In this document: positions 8,329 to 16,693 of the stretch, piece after piece
How positions within the stretch are numbered: the first letter of the stretch is position 1
Layout of the letters: every line of letters begins with the position of its first letter
Source: Bacillota bacterium
GTDB taxonomy: Bacteria > Bacillota > Bacilli > Paenibacillales > NBRC-103111
NCBI GenBank assembly: GCA_023388055.1
Contig: JAEWGW010000018.1
Coordinates: 1-64,000, forward strand
Reading direction: 5' to 3'
Length of the DNA: 64,000 bases
The notes under the pieces: model-generated
What the model was told of the DNA's origin: nothing
Database searches by the model: none
What the model saw: the letters and a program-made list of their open reading frames with translations, nothing else
Translations under genes and position numbers: made by a program

Positions 8329-9228
8329 TTATTCGCCCCTCCCCTCAAGCAGCCGCAGCCATCCGTCCCGTTCCTCCACCTCCAGGAAATAGGGGCGTTC
8401 ATGAGGTGTTTTGTTGGGCGAATGGACGGTCAGCATCAGGCGTCCGTCCAGGGTGCGGAACAGCATGCCGTGCCCGCCGTCGCTCCTGAACAGGGCCTCC
8501 GCCTCATGCTCCCATGGCCCCAGCACACTGCCGTTGGCAGAACGGGACACACCAAGCGCATAGGTGTTATCGATAAAGCTGGCCCACAGCATCAGCAGCG
8601 CACCATCGGCAGCACGGTGAATATAAGGACCGTCAGTCACATAATTGTCCTGCCCGGGATACCGCTCGGAGCGGAAGGGAGTGGGCCAGCCCGCCTGGGA
8701 CGCCCGGAACAGCACAACCGGCTCTCCCGCTGCTGCCTGCAGATCCTCCGTCAGCCGGACGGCGCAGATTTCTCCGTCGGTTACCTGCTGCCACTCATGG
8801 CAGAATACCATCCAGGGCAAACCCTCCCCGTCCACAAACAGCGTGCCATCCAAGCAGCACCAGTTCTCCGGTGTCACAGGTCCGCTGCTGTGCAAGCGGT
8901 AAGGCCCCGCCAGACTGTCCCCCGCCAGTACAGCCGTACCCAGCAGGTTGTTGTCACTGCGGCGGAAGGTGGCCAGCATATAATACCTCCCCCGGTATAG
9001 ATGGACCTCAGGAGCCCAGAAATTCCGCTCCGCGAAAAACCCCGGTTCAGGCCGGAAAACGGGAAACGGCCCCTCCCAACTCTCCAGATTCTCCCCCACA
9101 TACATGTCAAAGCCTGTGCCTGGCCCCCATATATTCGCATCCGTGCTGCCGAACAAATAGTAGCGGCCCTCAGCCGGAGCCGTCACCACAAACGGGTCGC
9201 GGATTTGAATCTCCCTAGTGGAAAACAA
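8329..9228 (-). CDS. GH43 family glycosidase (xylosidase or arabinofuranosidase)
   Basis: A 299-residue inverting glycosidase with a five-bladed propeller fold. The three acidic residues of the family are visible: D11 in IRDPF, D127 in CLDGTLF and E153 in TDGEICAVR. There is no signal peptide and no accessory module, so it should be intracellular. Between GH52 (2 bp downstream) and the GH63-like gene (21 bp upstream) it fits removal of arabinose side chains or short xylo-oligomer hydrolysis. The exact specificity cannot be read from the sequence. Confidence 0.88.
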   Translation of the reverse strand: MFSTREIQIRDPFVVTAPAEGRYYLFGSTDANIWGPGTGFDMYVGENLESWEGPFPVFRPEPGFFAERNFWAPEVHLYRGRYYMLATFRRSDNNLLGTAVLAGDSLAGPYRLHSSGPVTPENWCCLDGTLFVDGEGLPWMVFCHEWQQVTDGEICAVRLTEDLQAAAGEPVVLFRASQAGWPTPFRSERYPGQDNYVTDGPYIHRAADGALLMLWASFIDNTYALGVSRSANGSVLGPWEHEAEALFRSDGGHGMLFRTLDGRLMLTVHSPNKTPHERPYFLEVEERDGWLRLLEGRGE

Positions 9229-9249
9229 CGTCGTAGCCTCCTCTATGAA

Positions 9250-10905
9250 TTATCCGTGAACCGGAAATACAATACCCGGCTTCTCTACACTTACGAAACC
9301 CTGCTCTGTCAGCTGCTGCTGCTCATTGCCCTCAATGGCCAGCAGCAGCTCCTGCCCCTCATAACAAACTGAACCCTCCACCTTCCGCACACTCATTCCA
9401 ACTACACGCTTCAACCGGCCCTGCCGGTCTGTTACCGCCCTAGTACCGGTTGGAATACTCAGCAGCGGCTCACCGTCCCTCCAGGCCGTGGCGCCCTCCG
9501 CCGTTACCGTCCATTCGTAGAGCATCCCATCCACCTTCCGGCTGTAGGCTGTTTCCGAGGCAACCGCCTGCCCGTGATCCTGGGGATACGGCAAACAGGC
9601 GCTAAACCACAACTCCCCATCCGGCCGGGGCATAATCCCCCACAGCCGCTCCACCGCATCCAGCAGACAGAGAATGGAGGGGGAGTAGGTTTCCGTGAAA
9701 CCCGCCTCCCCGGTCCAGGGGCTCAGCGTCTGGGGGAACCGGTCCATCCGGGTCAGAGCGGACAGCACAGGGGTCAAGATCCAGGTCAGCTCCACAAACC
9801 TCCCGTGATGCTCGAAGGCATGAGGCGTCCGGATCAGGGTCAGGAAATTGGAGGTGCCTCCCCAGCTGTTGTAGCCGGAGAAGGGGTCGAAGCGGGGATC
9901 GTCCATAGCAATGGAGGTAAGGGGATATTTGGCGAAAAACTTGCGGGTGTTCAGCAGATAACGCTCCAGCATTTCATCGAAAAATCTCCTGTCCCCTACT
10001 TCACAGGCCAGAACCCGCAGCAGCACATCCGACTGAATCCGGACAAACCGGTCCTGACGGTCACGGTCATAGAAGAACCTGTCTTCCTCGTCGAAGCACC
10101 AGCGGTAAAGAGCCGCCAGCGACTCCCCGGCCTTCTTCTCCCATAAAGCTGCCTCCTGCTTCCCGCCCAGCCTAAGGGCCATCTCCGCCAGATAGAGACG
10201 CTGGCAATACACATTGGCCGTCAGATCCGGCGCAAGGAACGGCACCAGCGGCGAACCCGGGTCTACTTGCCGGGCATCATCCTGGTGGCAGGTATCCGGC
10301 ACATGCCAGAAGCGGGGGGACAAGTCATGCCCCGTATCAAAAGTACAGAAGGCCTCCACACAGCCGCTTCCCCGGGTATTTCGGTAGGCGGCAAGCCATT
10401 CGTCATACCGTGCCATCGCCTGGTACATGATCCGCAGGAAGCCTTCATCCCGCCCGTTCAGCTCATTGTGATTCCATACACTCCGGGCCAGTGGCGTCAC
10501 CATCTGGATCTGCCGGTAGGCGGGTCCCGCAGCCGTCACCTTGTAGGGCAGCTGCCCGTCAGCCTTTTGGTAACGGGCAAACAGCAGGAAGCTTTCCTGA
10601 GCCACCGAGGGTACAAACCGGGACAGCAGCTCGCTGTTAATGGTGCCCGTGCTCTCCATCCAGCACCCGGAATACCCTCCCCCTTCAAAAAGCACCGGCT
10701 TCTCATCCACCATCGGCGCAATACAATCGAAGAGCTTGCGGAACGCCCGGTAATACGCATCCTCCAGAGGACCGCCAATAGCGGAGAATTTCACCCCGGA
10801 CTCCAGCCACTCCTCCAGCACCTGCCTATCCGTGGCCTTCGCCATGGCTTCCGCCTGCTCCTCCAGGGACAGGCCACGCAGCCGCTCCAATACAGTCTCA
10901 TTCAT
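9250..10905 (-). CDS. MGH1/GH63-like (alpha/alpha)6-barrel glycosidase
   Basis: A 551-residue cytoplasmic protein whose pattern of aromatic and acidic residues (VWNHNELNGRDEGFLRIMYQ, ETYSPSILCLLDAVERLWG, FSGYNSWGGTSNFL) matches the (alpha/alpha)6 barrels annotated as MGH1-like or GH63/GH37-related. ATG at 10905 has GGAGGAAAG nine bases upstream. It is the first gene of the GH63-like/GH43/GH52 set, so it probably trims a side group of xylan-derived oligosaccharides. That role is inferred from context; family members act on diverse alpha-linked sugars. Catalytic residues were not assigned. Confidence 0.65.
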   Translation of the reverse strand: MNETVLERLRGLSLEEQAEAMAKATDRQVLEEWLESGVKFSAIGGPLEDAYYRAFRKLFDCIAPMVDEKPVLFEGGGYSGCWMESTGTINSELLSRFVPSVAQESFLLFARYQKADGQLPYKVTAAGPAYRQIQMVTPLARSVWNHNELNGRDEGFLRIMYQAMARYDEWLAAYRNTRGSGCVEAFCTFDTGHDLSPRFWHVPDTCHQDDARQVDPGSPLVPFLAPDLTANVYCQRLYLAEMALRLGGKQEAALWEKKAGESLAALYRWCFDEEDRFFYDRDRQDRFVRIQSDVLLRVLACEVGDRRFFDEMLERYLLNTRKFFAKYPLTSIAMDDPRFDPFSGYNSWGGTSNFLTLIRTPHAFEHHGRFVELTWILTPVLSALTRMDRFPQTLSPWTGEAGFTETYSPSILCLLDAVERLWGIMPRPDGELWFSACLPYPQDHGQAVASETAYSRKVDGMLYEWTVTAEGATAWRDGEPLLSIPTGTRAVTDRQGRLKRVVGMSVRKVEGSVCYEGQELLLAIEGNEQQQLTEQGFVSVEKPGIVFPVHG

Positions 10906-11041
10906 GCTTATCTTTCCTCCCTATCAAACTCCCGGCCGTATCCCAGGACTATTGCATTAGAAGCGCCCATGGCCTTGCGGCCAGCCCCAAGGGCGAACAG
11001 GCCGAGGCGGATGCGGAAAAACCGGGGTATAGGTTTTTTAA

Positions 11042-11310
11042 CGAATCACAGCCACGCTATTCCGCTCCCGTGGCCACTCTTCCGGTTGTAACGAACCTGA
11101 GGCGTCCTATTGCGGCTCCATGACACGGAAAGGAGCCCACATGATAGCAATAGCGTGGCTCAGATTCGTTACGTTGGCAAATGGCCGCTTTTTCGCCAAA
11201 TAAGCGCTGTGAGATTCATTAGCGGAAGCCTCTTTCCGCTATTAGCCTCCTGTGCCAGCTCCTGTCTGCGAATCTCACGACTTAGCGGAAAACCCTTTCC
11301 GTTATCGCCG
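11042..11310. repeat. Intergenic word-repeat cluster, type C
   Basis: This lies in a 464-bp gap (10906-11369) without a supported gene. Words of the form CGAATCxxAGCCACGCTATTGC occur forward at 11042-11063 and 11092-11113 and reversed at 11147-11172 and 11195-11217. Further diverged pieces (AGCGGAAGCC...TTTCCGCTATTAG) follow to about 11310. The pairs 11088-11113 and 11147-11172 can form a long hairpin. The cluster separates the transporter genes from the glycosidase genes. Confidence 0.7.
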
Positions 11311-11369
11311 CTGCCGCACCTGCACAGCAGGACATAACAGAAAAATGTTTCCGCTATGGCCGTATCCCA

Positions 11370-12251
11370 TTATCCCTTCACACTGCCCATAACCAGACCC
11401 TTCATGAAATACTTCTGCAGGAAGGGATACAGCACCAGAACCGGGAATGCAGCCAGGAACACCTGGGCGGCCTTGAAGGTGCGGTCGGAGATTTTGGAGG
11501 CATCCAAGAGCTCATTGGTCGGCACCATACTGGGATCATTGCCGATGACAATCGTCTGCAGATAGCTTTGCAGCGGATAATTGGCAGGCGAGTTCATATA
11601 GATCAGACCGTCAAACCAGGAATTCCAGTGGCCCACAACCATAAACAGAGTGATGGTGGCGATGGCCGGTTTGGACAAGGGGATATAGATGCTCCACAGC
11701 ACCCGCCAATGTCCCGCTCCGTCGATATAGGCGGCTTCCTCAATCTCCTTGGGCAGATTGCGGAAGAAGTTCATCAAGAGAATCACGTTGAATACGGAAA
11801 TCGCCCCGGGCAGCACCAGAGCCCACATGGTGTCCAGCATCCCCAGCGCCTTGATGGTCATATAGGAGGGAATCAGGCCCCCGTGGAACATCATCGTCAC
11901 GATGAAGAACCAGGCATACACGGTTCGCGAGCCGAAGGAACGTTTTTCCTTGGCCAGCGGGAAGGCGGTCAGCACCGTCACCACAATGCTGATGGCATAA
12001 CCCAATGCCACCCGTTGGAGCGATACGACGGCAGCCGTCATAAACTCCGCCTTGCCCAAGGCATGCTTATAGGAGGCCACGGTAAAATTCACCGGCCACA
12101 GCTTCACTTCTCCTGCGGCAGCCGCACTGCTGGAGCTCATGGAAATCGCCAGCACGTTAACAAGCGGCAGGATACACGCAATGGCCATTACAGCCAGTAC
12201 CACACAGTTGATGATAAGAAATGCCCGTCTACCGACTGTCAGCTTATGCAC
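11370..12251 (-). CDS. Carbohydrate ABC transporter permease (LplC/YtcP type)
   Basis: A 293-residue inner-membrane permease with six predicted helices, the first near residues 12-32. The EAA loop is EEAAYIDGAGHWRVLWSIYIP, the docking site for the ATPase. The C-terminal FLQKYFMKGLVMGSVKG ending is typical of this CUT1 permease subgroup, which serves polysaccharide breakdown products. It follows the partner permease by 15 bp and is the last gene of the importer operon. No ATPase gene is linked. Confidence 0.92.
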   Translation of the reverse strand: MHKLTVGRRAFLIINCVVLAVMAIACILPLVNVLAISMSSSSAAAAGEVKLWPVNFTVASYKHALGKAEFMTAAVVSLQRVALGYAISIVVTVLTAFPLAKEKRSFGSRTVYAWFFIVTMMFHGGLIPSYMTIKALGMLDTMWALVLPGAISVFNVILLMNFFRNLPKEIEEAAYIDGAGHWRVLWSIYIPLSKPAIATITLFMVVGHWNSWFDGLIYMNSPANYPLQSYLQTIVIGNDPSMVPTNELLDASKISDRTFKAAQVFLAAFPVLVLYPFLQKYFMKGLVMGSVKG

Positions 12252-12266
12252 GTTTGCTCCCCCTCC

Positions 12267-13175
12267 TTAGAAAATCCGGTAGCCGGCATATTTGCCCGCC
12301 AGGAAATTGGATAAGGTAATCAGCCCTAAGGCAATCACCGATTTGAACAGTCCCACCGCCGTGGCTACCCCGTACTGGGCATCAATCAAGCCAATCCGGT
12401 ACACCATGGTGTCCAGGATGTCGCCGGTGCTGTATACCATCGGACTGTAAAGGTTGAACACCTGGTCGAAGCCGGCGTTCAGGACATTGCCCAGGCTAAG
12501 CACAGCCATCAGGGTCACAATCGGCATAATGCCGGGCAGGGTAACGTGCAGAGTCTGCTTCCAACGGTTGGCCCCGTCCACAATGGCAGCTTCATACAGG
12601 TGGAGATCGATAGCCGTCAGCGCCGCCAGATAGACGATGGTGCTGTAGCCGAATTCCTTCCACGTATTGGAGAGGACCAGGGTGAAGGGGAACCATTTTT
12701 CATTGCCCAGGAAGAAGATCGGATCAATCCCGAAGAAACCCAAGGCCTGGTTGACGATACCGTTGGAAGGAGACAATATATCGATCAGGATGCCCCCGAG
12801 AATAACCCATGACAGGAAGTACGGGAAATAAATAATGGTTTGGATGGTACGTTTGAAGGAGTTGCTGATCACCTCGTTCAGCAGCAAAGCCACAACAATG
12901 GGCACAATAAGCCCCGCAATAATTTTCATTACGGCGATAAAAACGGTATTCCACAGCACACTTGTAAAGTTGGGAAGGTTAAACAGATAATGAAAGTTGT
13001 CCAGCCCGATCCATTTGGAGTTGAAGATGCCCCTGGACGGAACGAATTTCTGGAAGGCGATAACGATGCCTCCGATGGGGATATAGTGAAACAGCACCGA
13101 CAGGATAACACCTGGCAGCAGCATGATATGCAGCGGGATTTCCTGCAGCTTTTTTCTTCGGGTATTGCTTGCCAT
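12267..13175 (-). CDS. Carbohydrate ABC transporter permease (LplB/YteP type)
   Basis: A 302-residue integral membrane permease, partner of the downstream permease. The N-terminus has the LplB-like start (LQEIPLHIMLLPGVILSVLF), a first transmembrane helix at about 16-38, and the EAA loop YEAAIVDGANRWKQTLHVTLP. ATG at 13175 has GAGGGAG just upstream. It lies 95 bp after the lipoprotein gene. Substrate is inferred to be xylo- or arabinoxylo-oligosaccharide from the linked GH52/GH43 enzymes. Confidence 0.92.
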   Translation of the reverse strand: MASNTRRKKLQEIPLHIMLLPGVILSVLFHYIPIGGIVIAFQKFVPSRGIFNSKWIGLDNFHYLFNLPNFTSVLWNTVFIAVMKIIAGLIVPIVVALLLNEVISNSFKRTIQTIIYFPYFLSWVILGGILIDILSPSNGIVNQALGFFGIDPIFFLGNEKWFPFTLVLSNTWKEFGYSTIVYLAALTAIDLHLYEAAIVDGANRWKQTLHVTLPGIMPIVTLMAVLSLGNVLNAGFDQVFNLYSPMVYSTGDILDTMVYRIGLIDAQYGVATAVGLFKSVIALGLITLSNFLAGKYAGYRIF

Positions 13176-13269
13176 ATGGCTCCCTCCATCCGTAATTGCC
13201 GTGTCTTAAACAGACAGAGGGGAACCGGAACTGTTCCCCTCCGCAACCGTTATTCGTTACCGGCAAGCT

Positions 13270-14919
13270 TTATTTGTTTTTAGCAGCCCATTCATTGACT
13301 TCCTTGGTAATCTGGTCGCCGCCCAGCTTCTTCCAATCCTCTACGAACTTGTCGAAGGAATCCACGGACTCACCCATCAGAATTTTGGTGAATACCTCCT
13401 CCTCCATCTTCTGGAGAGTGGCGCTTTTTTCCACCATGGTGGCCGTCGGCGAGGTGTAGAAGGCATCCAGGATGTAATTGTCGTCCTTCACGTACTGCTC
13501 GATGACATCAAAGCTGCTGGGAGAGCCAAATACCCGCTCGGTGCCCCAATTGGCTTTGTTGCCCTTGCGATAATCCACCACCTTGTCGTAGTAGCCCTTT
13601 TCCTCTGCGCTCAGCTTGGAGGCATCATTGGAGCTGAGGGACTTGACCACATTCTGGTGGGCGATCAGGTTCTTGTTGGCTGGCTGTGGCAAGAGAAGAC
13701 CATAGAGCCATACGGGAACGTTGGTTTTGCTGTGGCTGAATTCCGGTCTGGTCGGAGCAGCCGGATCATAACCGGCCATAACAGAGTTGAGAATCTTGAT
13801 GATGGCCTCCGGATTTTTGCTCTTTTTGCTGACACCGTAGTAGATGGTAACCGGCATTTTACCGATTGGGGTGGCTTTTTTGCTGTCAATGGATGCGATA
13901 GGGATAGGCTTCCATTCCGCCTTGGGATCGTTGTCGATATTCTTCTGAATAATAGACTGTGGTGCGGACATGGAGCCATAGAACAGCCCTACCTTGCCGC
14001 CAACAACAGATTCGGTTACCTTGGCCCGGTCCTTGATGCCAAATTCCTTATCCAGCAAGCCCATCTTATACATGGCCTGGAGCTGCTTCAGCCCTTCCTT
14101 CACCTGGGGCTGAGTGCTGCCGTATACCAGATTACCCTTGTCATCCTTCACCCACTTGCCCGGATACGCATGATAGCCGGCAAAAAAGCCTGAGGAGCCG
14201 AAATGGGAGTCTGTCAGGAAGGTTTTCGTGAAGGCCAGCCCAAAGGTGTCATTCTTGCCGTTGCCGTCAGGGTCCTTCTGCGTAAACGCTTCCGAAATAG
14301 CCAGTATATCCTGCATCGTTTTGGGCTCGGACAACCCCAGCTTGGTCAGCCAGTCAGTACGTACGTACAGAACAGGCAAACCATCCACCGCCGAAGCCGT
14401 TTGCGGAATTGCCATCAGCTTGCCGCCGATTTTGGCGGTATCGAAGCTTTTTTTGTCCTGCTGAAGGATGCTCTTGGCTATAGGGGAGGCATACTTCTCG
14501 AACAAATCCGTGAGATCGTAGAGCATGTCATTCTCAGCCATATCCGTAAGCTGCTTATTCTTCATCCACATAATATCCGCCGTATCTCCGGAGGCAATGG
14601 ACACGCTCAGCTTCTGGTCGAATTGCTCCACCGGCACGGTCCATTTGTATTTCAGCTTAATGCCCAGCTCATCCTCGTACATCTTGGTGTAAATGTTGTT
14701 GTCGATGGTGTCCCCGTTTTCATACTGGTAGGTGGACTCTGTGTAACGCCAGGCGGTAATATCCACCGGCGTGTCGTACTTCTTGGTAATATCCAGCGCA
14801 GGAGCAGCGGACGCGCCGGATGCGGCAGGCTTGGCTTCCCCGTCGCTCTTACCGCAGGCGCTCAAGACCAGCAGGCCCGCCGTGGCAGCAAGTGCAATCG
14901 GTTTCAATTTGTTTGCCAT
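13270..14919 (-). CDS. Extracellular sugar-binding lipoprotein (LplA type)
   Basis: A 549-residue solute-binding lipoprotein of an ABC importer. The signal peptide ends in a lipobox (LLVLSAC), giving a lipidated Cys at about residue 22, followed by a short Gly/Ala-rich linker. The length of about 550 residues and phrases such as GDTADIMWMKNKQLTDM and DPDGNGKNDTFGLAF are usual for the large LplA-type binding proteins of Paenibacillus. GGGGAGGT lies ten bases before the ATG. It lies 84 bp after the response regulator gene, in the normal order regulator, binding protein, permeases. Probable ligand: xylan-derived oligosaccharides. Confidence 0.93.
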   Translation of the reverse strand: MANKLKPIALAATAGLLVLSACGKSDGEAKPAASGASAAPALDITKKYDTPVDITAWRYTESTYQYENGDTIDNNIYTKMYEDELGIKLKYKWTVPVEQFDQKLSVSIASGDTADIMWMKNKQLTDMAENDMLYDLTDLFEKYASPIAKSILQQDKKSFDTAKIGGKLMAIPQTASAVDGLPVLYVRTDWLTKLGLSEPKTMQDILAISEAFTQKDPDGNGKNDTFGLAFTKTFLTDSHFGSSGFFAGYHAYPGKWVKDDKGNLVYGSTQPQVKEGLKQLQAMYKMGLLDKEFGIKDRAKVTESVVGGKVGLFYGSMSAPQSIIQKNIDNDPKAEWKPIPIASIDSKKATPIGKMPVTIYYGVSKKSKNPEAIIKILNSVMAGYDPAAPTRPEFSHSKTNVPVWLYGLLLPQPANKNLIAHQNVVKSLSSNDASKLSAEEKGYYDKVVDYRKGNKANWGTERVFGSPSSFDVIEQYVKDDNYILDAFYTSPTATMVEKSATLQKMEEEVFTKILMGESVDSFDKFVEDWKKLGGDQITKEVNEWAAKNK

Positions 14920-15003
14920 TCGTGTATTGACCTCCCCGATTCATGTGTGGTGGTGACACTTTCATCATACGATCCCCCGGGCCGCACATCTACAATCACC
15001 TGT

Positions 15004-16692
15004 TTACATTCCATTCCGCTCTTGACTACTAGATAGCTCAGCACGATACTCCTGGGGGGTCTTTTGGGTATATCGGCGGAAGGAGCGGGTGAAGTTGGCC
15101 GACGAGTTGTAGCCCACCTGCTCCGCTACCTCCTGAATTTTCATATCGGGGGAGCGCAGCAGCTCCATGGCTTTATTCATTCGCGACGAATTGATATAAT
15201 CCGACAAGTTCAGACCTGTTTCCTGTTTGAACAGCCGGGAGAGATAGGACGGATTGAAGTATACCAGCTCTGCCAGACGGACCAGGGAAAGCTCGTCGGG
15301 ATTGTCCAGATGCTGCTGGACATGGCGCTGGACAGCGTTGATGATGGTTTGGGCCCGCCGCTCCTGCTCCACATGCTGCAGATCGAACAGCATGGTCCCC
15401 ACCGAGGACAGATACTGCACCGCATCCGCCCAGGAGCTGTGGCTGCCCGGCTGCATCAGCCGGTTCAGCTCCGCATTGGCGGCACGCTCCACCAGATTCC
15501 AGCGGTTCAGATAGGACAGATAAATCAGGGCAACAGAAAAATACAGCTCCTGCCCGGGAATATGCTGCATATCGGTTCCGTTTTTGCCCTCTGTCAGCTC
15601 GGACAGGATACATCCGAATTCATCCCGGTGTCCATGCTCCAGGCTGTCCGCCAGCCGGTCCAGCAGGGATTGCCGCACATGCTTCATCTCCCGCGGATGC
15701 TGAGCCGGGCGCTGCAGCTCCCGCTCCAGGATGTGCTTGTCCAGGAGCAGCATTCCGCTGCCTTGACCGATGCGGTAATTAACCAGCATATTGAGCATAG
15801 AGAACCGTTCCCCCGCCTGGTCCAGCTGAACCGGGCTGTCATCCAGGGCGAAGGAGATCAGCGCCCCTACCGATTCCCGACAGGCTGCCTGGATCAGCTC
15901 CACATTCCCCGTCACGAACATACGCAGTACCTGCCGGCCTCCCTCTAGCCCCGCCTGCGGGTCGGGCTCACCCTGCTCCTGTATCAGCCAGACCAGGTCG
16001 GTATTGTCCACCACCACATGGGCCAGCCTGGCCCGGGCGGAGAGATACTGCTCGGCGATCAGCCGGATGCTGAACAGCAGATGGCTTTTCTCCGAATAGG
16101 ACAGTCCCCCGGGAAGGCTGTTCAGCCGCCCCAGCATCATCAGCACCGGTTTGCCGGCATCCAGAGGGATATCCAGCTCCTCAAACTGCTTGCGGCTGAT
16201 ATCCTCTTTGTGGTGCAGCCCCTTCACAATCCCGTACAGATAATCCCGCTGCAGAAGCTCCCGGGCCGCCCCCAGCCTCACCTCCGCCTGCTCCAGAAGC
16301 GCCTCCGCCTTCAGCTCGGACTCCAGATCCGCCAGGGTTTGCTCCACCACCTGAATAATCCGGTCATACCCTTCGGTTTTCAGCAGATACCCGACGCTGT
16401 CATACTGGATGGCGGTATAGATATACGAGAATTCGTTATGCCCCGTCAAAAAAATCACCCGGCACTTGGGCCACATGCCGCGGATACGCTCTAAGAGCTG
16501 CAGCCCGTCCATTTCCGGCATCCGGATATCGCTCAGCACTATGTCAGGGCGCATCCGCTGGCACAGCTGCAGCGCCTCCGGACCGGAGTAGGCCTTGTAC
16601 AGGTCCAGCTCCAGATGCTGCAAATTTTCGAACACCTCATACAATCCGTCAGTAATTATTGCCTCGTCATCTACGATCAGCATCCTGTACAT
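15004..16692 (-). CDS. AraC-type response regulator (YesN-like)
   Basis: A 562-residue two-component response regulator. The receiver domain (residues 1-120) has the acidic pocket MLIVDDEA, phospho-acceptor Asp in PDIVLSDIRMPEMDG and Lys in GYLLKTEGYD. A helical middle region follows. The C-terminal 100 residues are an AraC-type double helix-turn-helix (FNPSYLSRLFKQETGLNLSDY, then YNSSANFTRSFRRYTQKTP). ATG at 16692 is chosen because GGGGGAAG precedes it and it begins one base after the kinase stop; ATG at 16707 would add five residues. It probably activates the importer and glycosidase genes downstream. Confidence 0.93.
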   Translation of the reverse strand: MYRMLIVDDEAIITDGLYEVFENLQHLELDLYKAYSGPEALQLCQRMRPDIVLSDIRMPEMDGLQLLERIRGMWPKCRVIFLTGHNEFSYIYTAIQYDSVGYLLKTEGYDRIIQVVEQTLADLESELKAEALLEQAEVRLGAARELLQRDYLYGIVKGLHHKEDISRKQFEELDIPLDAGKPVLMMLGRLNSLPGGLSYSEKSHLLFSIRLIAEQYLSARARLAHVVVDNTDLVWLIQEQGEPDPQAGLEGGRQVLRMFVTGNVELIQAACRESVGALISFALDDSPVQLDQAGERFSMLNMLVNYRIGQGSGMLLLDKHILERELQRPAQHPREMKHVRQSLLDRLADSLEHGHRDEFGCILSELTEGKNGTDMQHIPGQELYFSVALIYLSYLNRWNLVERAANAELNRLMQPGSHSSWADAVQYLSSVGTMLFDLQHVEQERRAQTIINAVQRHVQQHLDNPDELSLVRLAELVYFNPSYLSRLFKQETGLNLSDYINSSRMNKAMELLRSPDMKIQEVAEQVGYNSSANFTRSFRRYTQKTPQEYRAELSSSQERNGM

Positions 16693-16693
16693 C

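Noticed and set aside
6677..8392. Plus-strand frame opposite GH52
   Set aside because: GH52 is identified along its full length on the minus strand; the opposite frame has no recognisable domain.
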